From Glandiceps talaboti (taxonomy: Eukaryota > Hemichordata > Enteropneusta > Spengelidae), in assembly GCF_964340395.1 (NCBI RefSeq), contig NC_135554.1, forward strand, positions 27,523,092-27,587,091: DNA of 64,000 nt, read 5' to 3'. The translations under genes were made by a program, and so were the position numbers. Of the stretch, positions 47,109 through 61,383 are shown piece after piece (position 1 is the stretch's first letter; each line of letters starts with the position of its first letter). The notes under the pieces are model-generated. The model had not been told where the DNA came from and ran no database searches. It saw only the letters and a program-made list of their open reading frames with translations.

Positions 47109-48584
47109 GTAAGCAAGACATTTGATTCTGCCAGGTGTGCCGGGTAAGCTGAGAAAAACGTGTATGTACACGCATGGAAGTAGAACTACTTCCATGGTAC
47201 ACGCTATGCGGCTCAGCACATAGCACAGGGAAGACATTCACTTTCTAGTCATTACTATTGTACGTGTATCCCGCAGCCCAACGAGCCTCTATCATCTATG
47301 GACACCACTAGTTAGCTACTGCTATTCAAAGTCGCTGCTATTTATAAATGTCACTGACTGTTTATATATTCAACACGGTGATTTTGAAACATTGTAATGT
47401 TTTGTTCTGTCAAAATGAGTTGACAACCGTTGCACCTTTGTGATGACACAAGTTCATGTTGCGTTGCTCGTTGCCAAGTCAATGTCGCGGTGAACAAATA
47501 TTTGTTCAACGATGTGAATGGCAGTCTTTTCGAATGATCGATTTGTTCAGGGGACCTACAAAAGAACGTCGTGTTTACATGTAAACAAGTATTTGACAGG
47601 TTTGCCAAGAATTTGTTGGAGGAGCAGTCCACTTGAAATATTCTGTTTGTACTCAAGCAAGATCTCCAACAATGGATTGTCATTGGATATAGCCTGTGGA
47701 ATAAATTAGATTTTCTTTTCGTCTCGAGAAGATTTCAAACAACCAACACATATCATGTGTATTTATTAATCTGACTCAGCCTTTTGATCAATTCAATTTG
47801 AGTATTTATAATTTAGTAAAATGCAGTTTCTTTATATGGCACCTCAACCAATATATCAACACAAAATTTTAAACACTCAAATTTTTTTTCAAAAGGAAAA
47901 GAGAAAGAGGAGCAATGAAAAAAATGACTATGCCATTACAGACAAAATTATAACATTGATTTCTCTTTATTTAGTGTTGGAAATGTACAATACATACATA
48001 AAGGAAAACTGTACATTTCAATCAATGTGTTTGTTTTTGGAATACATTACATCATAGTGATTTTGCAGGTTACATGTTCTATTCATTAAAAGGTTAATTA
48101 GCATAGTTTACAATTGTGTTAAAACTCAGACCACTAATAGTTTTATTTGGAGATTGGAACTGCCAGGGGGTGGGGTGGGGTGGGATGGGCAAAAGAGGAG
48201 CTATACTCAATCACAGTTATGTTATCAATGTTTTAAGGTTCAGCATGTGATTTGATGGTATATTGAACCAGGTAGCCAAGTCTCTTGATTGCCATGACTT
48301 GCCTGCTATGTAAACAACAATGTCAATGGTAGAATAAACACATTATACTAATTAGCATGCCAATACAGAATATCAATACCATTAGACCAAAGTGAGTTTG
48401 CTATATTTTAGTGACTCCATACAATGTAAGTAAATGATGAGATTGATAAAATCTGGTGAAAATGACAATCTGTCAAACTAGAAACCCTACAATGATGGTG
48501 GTCATGGATTTGGTAGATTTTTAACATATATGCTGTGAAAATATTTTTTGTGTCAGTCATAGCTGTATAGTTATATAGTTATAT

Positions 48585-48641
48585 GAAGTACCTGGTGAAG
48601 ATGAAGTACCTGGTGGAGATGAAGTACCCGATGGAGATGCC
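48585..48641. repeat. three-copy 18-bp repeat
   Basis: GATGAAGTACCTGGTGAA-type unit, three copies, shortly before the large array. Confidence 0.85.
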
Positions 48642-48732
48642 TAATTTTGAAAATGTTGAGATAATTTGAAATGCAACAGACTATTGTAGAGTTAGGCACA
48701 TTGCCAGGCCTACCATGAGGTGATATGTGATA

Positions 48733-50272
48733 AATAAACACAACAAGTTACCCAATCACACTGTTCCTATTAAACACAACAAGTTACCCAATAACACTGT
48801 TCCTATTAAACACACCAAGTTACCCAATCACATTGTTCCTATTAAACACAACAAGTTACCCAATAACACTGTTCCTATTAAACACACCAAGTTACCCAAT
48901 CACACTGTTCCTATTAAACACACCAAGTTACCCAATAACACTGTTCCTATTAAACACACCAAGTTACCCAATCACATTGTTCCTATTAAACACAACAAGT
49001 TACCCAATCACACTGTTCCTATTAAACACACCAAGTTACCCAATCACATTGTTCCTATTAAACACAACAAGTTACCCAATAACACTGTTCCTATTAAACA
49101 CACCAAGTTACCCAATCACACTGTTCCTATTAAACACAACAAGTTACCCAATAACACTGTTCCTATTAAACACACCAAGTTACCCAATCACACTGTTCCT
49201 ATTAAACACAACAAGTTACCCAATAACACTGTTCCTATTAAACACACCAAGTTACCCAATCACACTGTTCATATTAAACACAACAAGTTACCCAATCACA
49301 CTGTTCATATTAAACACAACAAGTTACCCAATAACATTGTTCCTATTAAACACAACAACTTACCCAATCACATTGTTCATATTAAACACACCAATCACAC
49401 TGTTCGTATTAAACACACCAAGTTACCCAATCACACTGTTCGTATTAAACACACCAAGTTACCCAATCACACTGTTCGTATTAAACACAACAACTTACCC
49501 AATCACACTGTTCGTATTAAACACACCAAGTTACCTAATCACACTGTTCATATTAAACACACCAACTTACCCAATCACACTGTTCATATTAAACACACCA
49601 AGTTACCTAATCACACTGTTCGTATTAAACACACCAACTTACCCAATCACACTGTTCATATTAAACACACCAAGTTACCCAATCACACTGTTCGTATTAA
49701 ACACACCAACTTACCCAATCACACTGTTCATATTAAACACACCAAGTTACCTAATCACACTGTTCGTATTAAACACAACAACTTACCCAATCACACTGTT
49801 CGTATTAAACACACCAAGTTACCTAATCACACTGTTCGTATTAAACACAACAAGTTACCCAATCACACTGTTCGTATTAAACACAACAAGTTACCCAATC
49901 ACACTGTTCATATTAAACACAACAAGTTACCCAATCACACTGTTCGTATTAAACACACCAAGTTACCCAATCACACTGTTCGTATTAAACACACCAAGTT
50001 ACCCAATCACACTGTTCATATTAAACACAACAAGTTACCCAATCACACTGTTCGTATTAAACACAACAAGTTACCCAATCACACTGTTCGTATTAAACAC
50101 AACAAGTTACCCAATCACACTGTTCGTATTAAACACAACAAGTTACCCAATCACACTGTTCGTATTAAACACAACAAGTTACCCAATCACACTGTTCGTA
50201 TTAAACACACCAATCACACTGTTCGTATTAAACACAACTTACCCAATCACACTGTTCCTATTACAGCAAACA
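48733..50272. repeat. 36-bp minisatellite, about 43 copies
   Basis: Unit AACACAACAAGTTACCCAAT plus CACACTGTTCCTATTA. The length of 36 is a multiple of three and the unit lacks stops in two forward frames, so frames of about 517 and 485 codons run through it. Variants change along the array: CCT at the fixed codon in the first third, then CAT, then mostly CGT. AACAAG/ACCAAG variants alternate in the first part. Some units are cut short (near 49388 and 50208). No splice-bounded or conserved protein is suggested. Confidence 0.97.
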
Positions 50273-50455
50273 AGTTGTGATTTGTGGTAAATGCTTAATA
50301 TGAATTTTGAATTGTCTGTAGTGACATGATGGGGGTGTTATGATATCAAGGTAAAGACTAGTCAGTTTTGTAGTGTTGATGAAAGTAACAGACTAGTCAG
50401 TTTTATAGTGTTGATGAAAGTAACAGAGTTGTAATTTTACTCAAAGCATGACTCA

Positions 50456-50515
50456 CCAGTCAGTCAGTCAGTCAGTCAGTCAGTCAGTCAGTCAGTCAGT
50501 CAGTCAGTCAGTCAG
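50456..50515. repeat. (CAGT)n microsatellite
   Basis: About 15 perfect CAGT units. Confidence 0.96.
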
Positions 50516-50704
50516 AATAATTACTTGTGAGACACATTTCATAGAATGTTTACTGATTGACAAAAGTTGCCAGTAACAATTCTACACTCAAAATGATAAC
50601 CCTCTCTATCCAATCATATTGTCACAGTCATCACTTTTGCCAGCAATGCTTGTCAATTCTATATACATTTAACCACCACCATGTATTCCATTGATTTCCA
50701 TATA

Positions 50705-50876
50705 TATTGTCTTTTTAAGTTGATGTCAGTTTCTGCATTCACTATTTCATGCGAGCCTTCACAATTTTTTGCGATTTTTTTTTTCAAATATGTAAAAAAA
50801 AAAAAAAAAAAAAGTTTAGGGTTGGCGTGAAAAACTAGGTGGGGTCAGGTAACCGGAATAAATTTTTTTTAGGCCT
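50705..50876 (+). mobile_element. dispersed repeat family, copy A
   Basis: About 171 bp from TATTGTCTTTTTAAGTTGAT to AGGCCT, matching the reverse complement of 61384-61554 along its whole length except a central poly-A stretch (50798-50817). No coding capacity; probably a short non-autonomous element. Confidence 0.85.
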
Positions 50877-52799
50877 TAACAGAAACACTAATTTGAATGT
50901 ATTGAAATGTAAATAAGTTCATATTGTCACTAAATGATAGTGGTGGAGCCCCTGTGGAACCTTGGCGTGAGGCAGTACAGAAAGTGGATATACTGAGTCT
51001 ACCGTACCAAGTTAAAAAATCAGATATACAGTGTTTAAATGATTGTATTATGTCAAATCGATAGACAATCAGTTAGCTGTCTCCAGCTTGAAATTGGCTG
51101 AGTGTAAATGTAGTAGACAAAGTGAGTGATTGATAAAGTATCCCAAATCTGATATAATATTCTGGCTGCATACATTGGTCTTCTTTTATAACTATCAAGT
51201 CTTGATATGAATGCTGTACTTGATGTTCTCTAATCGATATCAGGATACAGGTATTATAAATGTCATCAGTGAACATACATGTATCATTTCAATATTACTT
51301 TCTATGGTTTCTATCTCATGTAATGTTTCATACGGTTGCCATGGTTACTTATTATTATACAATCATCTTGGCATGATCAGTATCTTAATCTATTTCATTT
51401 GAAATTAAGACATAATTTAGTATATGTATATCATTTATAATAGACCTGACACCAGTTATCTATATAGAGTAGTATGTGTACTCTAGATAGCTATATAGAT
51501 AATACTCTAGTGGATAGTTACTTATCAACCATGACATTTCACTTTCTAATTCATCAAAGATTAAATTGAAAAGGACAACTCTGTAGGAAATAATACTTAA
51601 GTAAAATAGTGTTTTTCCAATAACCTGACAGACCATAGTCTTTAAACCACCGACCCTAAACATTTTTTACATTCAAAAAGGTAAAATTATGACAATTTAC
51701 TTCTATTTCCCTGTAGATTTTCTTAGTTATTTGAAAAAAAAATGGTATTCCTGAGAGAAACAATGTCATTTCAGCCTATAACATCACAGTCAGCATATTG
51801 TGTTTGTCTACTTCTGAATCTCATAATATGTCTTCGTTTACTTCTTCTACACATCATCAACTGTTACAGAAGTATTGTGACCACGGAGTATCTTGTCTTT
51901 GAGTAAAAGTCATTTAAAAAAAAGTAATATAAAATAAAAGCCCAACCTACCTACCCAATTTTCTGAAGTCCTATTAACAGAAACGAACTGTTTTTAAACT
52001 TGCCTTAGTAGAATATATGTACTTTTGTCAGTCATATGTTGCTAGGCTTGTCAGTATAACATTAATTTTAGGACTTTACCTCAATGCTTTAACTGAAGAG
52101 TCAGGTGGCACTTCAGAGTCTATGGTGTATTGAACTTTTCTCTGAAGGCTTTTGAATATCAAAAAGAGAATAAGAAGGGAGGAGAGATTGGAATCTTGTA
52201 TTTCCCTATTGTGTTTTCACTCATAAAATTTGTGGGGATCTGGAGTATCAATGAATGAAATATTTGATAAATTCTGGTAGATTAAAATTTTACTTAATTA
52301 ATAGAACAAATTACCAATACAGGACTTATGTAATGCAATATACCGGTAATATAACCTGATATTTTACTTGTACATAGTATGAGTGATGGAAGTCGTTGCA
52401 GTGATGAATACAGTTTATTTTCATCTCTAAAATTTTAGTTTATTTCATTGACATTATCACTATTCCTGTTTCCCTCTCTGTATGAAGTTCTCTAAACACA
52501 GCTATACATGACTTGTTACTAATGTTAGACTCACACGGTAGAATCAGTACTTCATACATCAATGATTCACCTTGATTTATGTTTCACACATTTGTCATGT
52601 ATCTTGTTGCATCTTTTGTGACAGTTCAATGCACTATGCAATTACAAGCCAAGGTTCAGGGGGATTTGTCATAGAAAGATGTGTACAGACCCAAACAGTC
52701 ATTAACATCATTATCTTCACAGAATTCTGCCAAATGATAAGTTAGTGTTTATTTGGGGCAGTTATGTTACATGTATGTCCAAATCAATTATTTAATCAA

Positions 52800-53275
52800 T
52801 TACGCATTCTAAATATATTTAACCAACATAGACTTCAGATTTGAACTTTTATGTACGACTTTCTCAACGGTAATTTGCCACATCATTTCACACAATATTG
52901 TTCATTTCCCACTCACTCTTATAATACACATCACAAAATTAAGGGCAATATTTCAATTCCAAGGATAAACACTGAAATAGGTAAATTTGCAATGTCATAC
53001 ACAGGAGCTATACACTGGAACAACTTACCTCTTGATGTTAGGTCCAAATCATCAAGGAATGTTTTTCGTAACTCACTAAAAGATTTTCTTCACCTGACGT
53101 GAATATACTGCAACTCATGTTGATGTACAATATATATATTTTCATAGATATTTAGTTTTTTCACTGCCCTCTTTATACTTTGTCATGTATTTATTTATAA
53201 ATTTTATTTACAGTGTCTAAGGAGACAGACTTGATAGCAAGTAGCTATTTTTTCTGGTCTCCTTTTACCTACCTC
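52800..53275 (+). pseudogene. LINE ORF2 C-terminal fragment with 3' tail
   Basis: 52801-53102 reads as the end of a non-LTR retrotransposon ORF2: ILNIFNQHRLQI, a stop at 52839-52841, then FMYDFLNGNLPHHF, YNTHHKIKGNISIPRINTEI, and GAIHWNNLPLDVRS with a C-terminal SLKDFL. This matches the pattern ...Y.TR....L..P..........S....WN.LP..LR.. seen after the RT in jockey/L2-type LINEs. The downstream tail has AAGGAGACAGA (53219 on) and TCTGGTCTCCTT (53256 on), forming a stem with one bulge. 5' truncated and dead. Confidence 0.8.
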
Positions 53276-53670
53276 AAAACATGTATTATTTTATTTTGTC
53301 TACAAATGTGGTTAGCTTTATCAGCTAATTATGCACTGTTTACATTACACTAACAGTTGGCTATACATACAAAAATGTATGCAAATATGCCGTGCATGAA
53401 TATAATACCAGTCCTCCATGTGTTTGATTCAAATCAAGCAATATTCATTTGCTAGTCTTGTGCAGCAATTGAACACCATCCCTTTAATTAAGATGATAGG
53501 CATTCAGTTTACATGTCACATGGTCATACAAGTTGTGAGAGCTTTGCTTGCATTGTTCGAGGAAAATGGTGCAAATACAAAAATATACTTAAAGTGAGGA
53601 CAAAGAGCAAAGACTACCACAGAAATTTCATTTTGGCTTGATCGAGCGAAACATTTGGAAGTACCCTGGA

Positions 53671-54006
53671 GTCATGATGGGCGAATGGTTAGAGTGGCCG
53701 GCTTTGAATCTGCAGGTTGCAGGTTCGAGCCCCATTGGTGCCGTTTGTTTCTGAGTGGCTAAAGTCCTTTGGCAAGATTTGAACCACGACTGTGCCTCAG
53801 TCAACCCAGAATTGGGGACCTAGTAGGATATAGGTTGCAATGTGAATGCTTTAATCCTGTGCGCTTACAAAGGCTGCAATGGATTGTATGCTCTCCAGGG
53901 AGTTTGTGCCGCTATAGAGCCACACCGGGGGTAATAATTATAAAGTGCTTTGAGTACAGAGTGGGAAAGCGCTATATAAAAATCAACTTTATTATTATTA
54001 TTATTA
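53671..54006 (+). mobile_element. tRNA-derived SINE, copy 2
   Basis: Same family as 30005-30362. GAATGGTTAGAGTGGCCGGC A-box region, GGTTCGAGCCCC B box at about 53723, shared body with small deletions (near 53810 and 53900), AAAGCGCTATATAA 3' end, and a (TTA)n tail to about 54006. Confidence 0.88.
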
Positions 54007-56259
54007 CCGTAAAAGTATTACAAAAATGTACAAATGGGTGTGATGGACACATGGGAATATATGACATTAACATACACAGCACAGATTGACCTAGATTGGA
54101 AAGTTCTTGGATCAGAATTGATTTTCCATTGTTAAGAGTACAATTTACAAGGTTAGAACAGTTTACTATGCATGACCATGGCTGACCATCTAAGGCACTC
54201 AATTCGTATTCAAGAGATGCAATCTTCAAGAAAATCTGTTGAGAGGCCCTAGGAAGTGACACAGGGTTTTTACTTCACTGTGGACACCTTTATAATTAGC
54301 CAGTGTGGACTATGTGTTAGAATCTAAAAGTACTGTACAATATATCTGCAGGTTAATTTTGTCTGATAGTGACTAATTGACTCATTAAAACTTTCAAGGT
54401 AGTATCTGTAGCAGTGTTATGTGTGAAAACTTCAACTGCAGTGAATTTTAATTTCTAACTGTGTTTTCAATGTATAGTGATCATGCAATTTATGAAAAAA
54501 TAACTAATGTGAATATAGTGTGGCAGATTATTAAATTGAGATTCAAAGTCCTTCAGGTGAGGTAATACTTAATTTGCACCATTTTCTTTATATACATTGT
54601 ATTTTTTATATTTGTTCAAATTGTTGTTTTAAAAAATCAAAAAATCAATAGAACCTTTTGTCTTCTCTGTGTTGATATGTTCACACAATATAAAAGATAC
54701 TGACAAGCATTTGTAGTGGAATTGAGAGTGCCTGGAAGTAAAATACAAAATGTATTCCCTATTCTGTATAATTGAGTAGCTCATGTACAGGAGGGCAAAG
54801 ACTCCATGGAAATTGGAATGGAAATATTTTATGTTGTAAATCCAGGAAAATTTGCTTTGATTTTGAATAATTCAGATCCTTTATAATAAAATCGTTCCAT
54901 GGGGTGAGTTTACACCTACTGGGATAATACACATGGGAAGTTAGGTTTTATCAATCATGCCGTAATATCGGGACCATGGTGAGTCACGGAATAATGGGAA
55001 GGGGTCAGGTTCACCAGGAAGAGTAATATGTTTTCCGTAGCTGATTCCCACTGAGTCACTTCTCTATATATCAATGTAGTTTACCAGAATGATGGGGTGT
55101 TTAACTATACATGCATCAAAGTGTGTTATATGGTCTTTTACACAGTGGTTTTGTTGAAGTTCTTAGAACCTTGGTAACTGAGTAGGGGGAAATCTGGTTA
55201 AATATGCATATTGAATACATTCAAATTCTATTCTAGCCTACAGAACTGAGAAGGGGAAATCTGAGTAAATGTATACATTCCTTGTTTGTTTGCTAAGGTT
55301 ATAAATCAGGTGAGAAGTGCTAAAATAAATATGTGTTGATATTAGATGTTTTTGGCAAGGTTTTTGAGAGACTGGGTATCTGAGAGGGTGAAAATTTACT
55401 GAAATTGGGTAAAAATATGTCAAACATGTATGTATTGGGTGTTTTTTTACCAGCCATACATCATGAGGTTCTGTCATAAAACCTAAAATTCACATTTTAA
55501 ATGAGTCTTGATTTTCACTTTTAATATTAGTGGTTTTTTTATCCATCCTTTTATCCTTTCTTTAATTTTTTACCCTGATTTTAGGAGCACTCGTGAATAC
55601 ATGTAGTTACATTCCAATGTTTTTATACATATGGCGATAAAGTATATCTATCATTTTTGCTATGGTTTCACATTTCCATGTCTGAGAAGTTGATGTACAT
55701 GTACATATTTCTAGTACATTCATCTTCTGACCTGTCAGCACATTTATAGTTTATGACATGATAATAGGAGTTTCCATGGTATTTTATGTATTATGCCAAT
55801 ATTTAGGTTTTAGTTCTGCTGATAGCAACTGATACACAATATGCTCCAATAAATACAGTACTACACATACAGGTACATCTTTGATTAATTTGAAATAATA
55901 ACCCAAAAGCAAAAATTCTGAATTCAATAATTTCAATTTGAAGCTCGACACACAAGACAGGATGTACAGTTTTAGGTGACTTCCGTAAGCTACTAGCCAA
56001 TAATTCCAAATTATACACTTAGTTTCACTTTATTAGGATTTATAGAAATACACTTGTAAGAATCTGTAGTTTTATGTAGATTGATGACTCAAATTTGTTT
56101 TGAATGAAATTAAAAAAAACAACTAATATAAGTCGATGCGATATCAGGAAAGTTGAATGCACAAAGGAACTAGCAAATTTTGTCAAGCCATTATGAATAA
56201 AATTTGAAATTATACGTAAGAGTTGAAAAACTACAAATTTTTAGCTCCACTGGTTCAAT

Positions 56260-56296
56260 CAATTCTTTGTATCAGTGCCACTGATACAAAGAATTG
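56260..56296. repeat. 37-nt perfect palindrome (18-bp arms, 1-nt centre)
   Basis: CAATTCTTTGTATCAGTG at 56260-56277, a single C, then its exact reverse complement to 56296. Confidence 0.95.
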
Positions 56297-56539
56297 GTGT
56301 GATTTTCTTGACAAGAATAACAAATGGTATTTCTATAAAGGACAAAAGGTCTTCACACCTTTCCTTTGCAATATCTGATGTGTCATTTATCATTGCTGAT
56401 TGTAATGTCAGGATCTGTACTAACACATTGCCAACCAACTTTACCATGGTCAGTAATCTGCAGAATGTCTGAGTGTATGTGTGTGTGTGGGAAGATGGGA
56501 TGGGGTGGGGGTGGGGGTGGGGTTAGGTATGTGTTTCAC

Positions 56540-57070
56540 CAACTGATTTCAACCAAACCTGGCACAAAGGTAATATGCTATGGGAGGAGACATATGCACG
56601 TCACTTTGTACTGCGACCAAATCAAATATGGCTGAAATGTAGCCATATTTGTTGTTAATTTCACAATATGCATCACAACTTTATTTTTGTAGGGTAATAC
56701 GTAGTGACTCTATTCAAGTTCCTACACCCATATTATCAAATATGAACTTTCTTTTAAGACATTGACCTTTGACCTTGAAATCTTATCAATGACCCACCAT
56801 GATATTAAACAACTGCATTTCAATAGCTGGTTCCTTTTAGCATGTTTTATGACAAGGTCAATTTATTCAAAGGTATGTGAAAAGTGAAATGTACATTAGG
56901 AAGTTTAGTTGGTAGAGCAGAGGCAGTAGTTAGATTCGATTTAATGCTAAAGCTAAACAATGTGCAATTAGAACCTGATTTGATCAAACGATATCGCTCA
57001 CCTGAGCGCATATTAAAGTCGGAATAAATTACGTTGTGGATGGAAATCGCATGAATTTATTCAACTCATA
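56540..57070. other. probable degenerate transposon remnant
   Basis: Phrases such as CAACCAAACCTGGCACAAAGG, GACCTTTGACCTTGAAATCT and a TCGCTCACCTGAGCGCATAT palindrome resemble interspersed elements of marine invertebrates. Borders and class cannot be set by eye. Confidence 0.35.
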
Positions 57071-60000
57071 ATACAATTAAAGTAATACGTTACAATATGA
57101 ACCTTGTGAATTTTGTAGCACCCACAAGAAACAAACTTTAGCAGTCAAATTATGTCATCAGACATAAACCTTGTGAACTTTGTGAAGTTGTTTGTGAAAA
57201 TTGTGAAGATATTTGTGGTTGCATTGCTACAATTCAACATAGATTAAATAATCCACCTTTGACAGGAAGCCATTTTCATTCCAACTGTCAGTCAATACAA
57301 TGGCATCCAATAAGTCTCTAAAGTGGTCTGTCAGGCAATCTTCCTGATTCAAGGAAGCCAGACTTTCAACGGAAATGTCTAAAGATCTGAATGAAATCCA
57401 CTGACATCAGGAAATGACTATAATTCTGAAGATACTAACACTTTTATCAGTGTTTGCGTAAAAGAAGAACTTGCGTGTTTAGTGAATGTTTGCAAGGAAC
57501 ACAAGATGTCGTAGGTTCACTAAACTTTGCACTTACAGAGAATGTAATGTTTTATACGTGTATAAAAATAATGGAAAACTGTTGTCGGAACTGTTAATGT
57601 AGTTAACAGATTTTTCATTTGAAAAGGAGAGTATACATTTTGTATACCTGTTTTGTGGTTCAACTTTTTTTGCAAAGCAAATTGTGTGACTGTTTTTTTG
57701 AATACAATACTTGCATATAATGACACTGTACATTAGTAATGTGTACTGATGAAAGGATGAATTATAAGTCTACTTTCACTGCCACCAATTCACTAGGGTT
57801 TCCTTTTCTAATTTCTATTTTATCAATGGGAAAAAGGGGCGAGTCCATCATATTTAGTTACTCTCACTATCAAAGATTTCCTAATCATAGTATTACTTGT
57901 GTTCAGGTATTTGGTGCTGAATTTATATTGAATCTTGTTTATAGGTAAAATTTATATATCAGATCTCTATAGCTGAAACATTCACAGTAAATGTGTACAA
58001 AGGTAGCTCTGAATGAATCAGATTTCATATTGATGCAAATGTATTTTAAGTGTAATTGTTTTCCCTGCAGATGTAAGTACAAACAACAACACTGATAATT
58101 GCCACACCATTCCAAACTGGTTCAAACAAAATATTTAATAATTTTCTTCAATTCATATGTCTGATGATGAAGGACAAATCCATGTTGTGTTGCTTAACCG
58201 TAAGACAGGATTGGTGTCAGGCAAGACTGTATTAATATGTCGTGTTAATCAGGATTTTCAAATCACATGACATGTCATGTCTTACAGACTATTTGCACCC
58301 ATATTGTGATAGTTCTCACATAATACAGCATATTCATCACCATTTGTTCTACATCATATACATGTAGCAAGAACAATATTTCTCCTCTCGTCAAAAGTTC
58401 CATTACCATCAAGAAGAATTACAAGAATGGTTGGTTGAATGAAAAGCTCTTTTGGTTTTCTGACTATCGTCTGTTGTACCAAGGAATGAACCACTTTACA
58501 AATACACCACCCTCTTACTTGTCATTCATGTACATAAGATGGCTATTAGTTGTTTTGTTGCTTGAAATACATCATCTTACCAATAAGTTATATCCTTGAC
58601 ATACTAGTAGTCATTTAATTTACAGGTGAAGTATTTGATATGGGAAAGTTTTCGTAATAATATTGACACTGTCATGAAATCCATCATACTTTCCTGATTA
58701 CCATGATATGGACTTTTTTCAAGTATAGCTTGATATAGTAGCTTGTCATCAGTCTGTGTTCACTCTCTGCATTTATCAGTGTCACTCGTATTTGACGAGT
58801 TAAAAGATCTTTGATCTTGATATGAGCTAACGTAGAGATGGAGAAGTACTCAACAACAATAAAGAAGCTTGTTAAGCTTGTTATGTATATCATTCTTTCT
58901 ATCTTGCACAGGCAGAATTCAGTGTTTTTGTTAAGGTGGGTAAGTAACACAAATCTAGCTGAGTTGCCATGGGTACTGAACAACTTTGTACTATGTATGG
59001 GAAACTATATACCAATATTACCAGACTTTCCTTCTCTGTTGTTTAAGGGTTCCCAATCCTTGGCAAAAAACTTGAATTTCAAAATTATGGTTGGTATTAC
59101 AAATTATTATTATATTAGAATTATTAGAAATTATTTGCTCCACAGACATAAATCTGCATTTTCTAGTAAATATTTAAGATTTGCATAATTACAAAATATG
59201 ATTTCCATGTTGATGAATTTATTGGTTTTATGTTTGTGCATCGTGATTATATCAATTCTGTTGTCTCTCATTTTAATGATTTATGAAATCTGCCTAATAT
59301 CATTTATGAATATATTGTATCAATGTTAAAATTTACAGTTCTCTAATATTATTTTTCCACTAAGCCATCAAATATGTGGTGTAGAGCTTTATCCTTTCCC
59401 AGTCCTACTTGAACAGAATTCGTGAGTGAAGACTTCACTTGAAATGAGATCCCAGCAGTTCATTTATGCATAGATTCTTTTCTCTGACTGAGGGGCAGTG
59501 TAGTATATTTAGTCTCAATTACCCATATGAGGTTCAGCTGTGATTGTCCAACCTCTACCCAGAGGAGTTTAGATAAATCACAAAATAAATATCTGAGCCA
59601 AAATGGAACTGGTAAACAGTATAAAGTACAAAATTACAGTTAGGTCTTTATCTTGTGGGGTGAATCATTGTTGCCATAATTTTTATTATTTTTTACGTCA
59701 ATTTTTGTTCAAATAAGATAGAGCTGTAAATATTCCACATTGCTTATTTTTATCTTTGAAGTTTTATCCTCCTTCTCTTGTACAGTGCTACAGTGCTCCA
59801 GACAATATTGAAGGTCTGGAATCGTTATTTCAGAACAAGATGGCCGAACACTAGCCTGTTTATGGCACTTATTGTATATTCTGCTCAATCATACCTACAC
59901 TTGTAACTAGAATTGCAAAAAGATACAGTTTGAAAATCTGAACTCATAATTGCCCAATCAACTTGTTGTCACCATGGTATATTCAAATTTATGCAGATGA

Positions 60001-60609
60001 TACATGATACATGAACATATATCTCAGCTGTACGTGTTCATCCTCATCCACATATTGAAATTGAAAGTATTAAGAAATGCAATCTAACTATGTTTTTTTT
60101 TACTTCTTTTTCCTTTTGTAAGCTTTCAAAGGGATAGATTTAGGATTCCAGTTCAGAAGAGTGAAAAAGTCTCCCTAGCTGTAGCATCTTACTTTTCAGT
60201 TTCTAACAATCATTGAATCAATGTATTGTTAGTCATGCCATAGGGATAACTATTTCTAATTTCTAAGGCAGTATAATAAGACATGCTAAATAATTCTTCT
60301 GATTGAGCAAAAAGTCAGGGTCGGTAGGTCATGGGGAACACAGAAATAAAATGGCAGCACTCTAATAAAACATGTACATAGTGCATAATATTATGTAAAC
60401 TTATTTCTAATTCTGAGTGGATTTTTTTGTACGAGGTCACTCAAAAACTAGTGATTACTTAGATGTGTGGACTTTTATACTCAATGACAATATAATAATA
60501 CCTAGAGGTATTAGTATGTAGGAGCAGTAGCAAACTGATTTATTTGTTGTACGTGAGCAGTCTTTTTGAGTACATGAACATGTAGTATGGATTTCCCATA
60601 GAGATTAAG

Positions 60610-60825
60610 TATTGGTTTTCATCAACATACATGTATATATTAACCATGGTGACTGGTATTGCACACTTTACAACTAATATATCTATCGTACATTGTACTA
60701 CTAGTTTTCACCAACATATATCTTAACATTTAACACTTGATGACTAATTCTGCACACTTTACAACGAATATATCAACCATACATTGTACTAGTTTTCATC
60801 AATATATATATTAACATTTACCACT
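60610..60825. repeat. diverged tandem repeat, about 95-105 bp, 2.2 copies
   Basis: Copies share TTTTCATCAACATA, TGCACACTTTACAAC, AATATATC and CATACATTGTACTA. Confidence 0.85.
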
Positions 60826-61383
60826 CACTATAGCTGTCATACATTACATTCAATATTCTGTAATAAATTTTGGCTCAGTTTGACTGTATTTTAGGTTATA
60901 AGCACTAAAATCAGTTTAAATGTCAACAATTTCAAATACGAAAATCACAAAGATGCCCCCCCCCCCCTCCCCTCCCCCCCATGTAAATAATGTAATTTAT
61001 TGGCTTGCGTGTGTAAAAGATATTGCTGGTATACAAAAGAAAAATGTACACAGGTTCATAATGCATGCATTGTGTGTAGCTAATATCACATGGTGCATGA
61101 CATTCCCTGCTAATATAATGGTTTATACCAACCAAAATAGGTTTGATAGTGTTCTCTGTGTTTTTACTTTCAGTCAGTTGTTGTTAGCACATCGCCTCCT
61201 TCATTGTAGTACATACATTTCCCTTGGTAAAGTGTGCATATGGAATATTTTCAGGCCTTTGGATGTATCCACAGCAACAAGTCAAAATCAATTTCGCAAT
61301 TGTTGATTTTGATCACATTTAGGGTTAATATTTCCGTCTTAAGCTTTATAGCAACAAAGAGATCAATAAATGCTCTATCATTT

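Noticed and set aside
48727-50290. 517- and 485-codon forward frames as a repeat-protein gene
   Set aside because: A 36-bp unit without stops keeps frames open by arithmetic. Two frames are equally open and no flanking coding sequence or known motif is present.
57520-61306. Several 60-130-codon frames downstream of the peptidase exon as possible next exons
   Set aside because: None matches the expected second segment of thimet oligopeptidase or shows matching splice phases.
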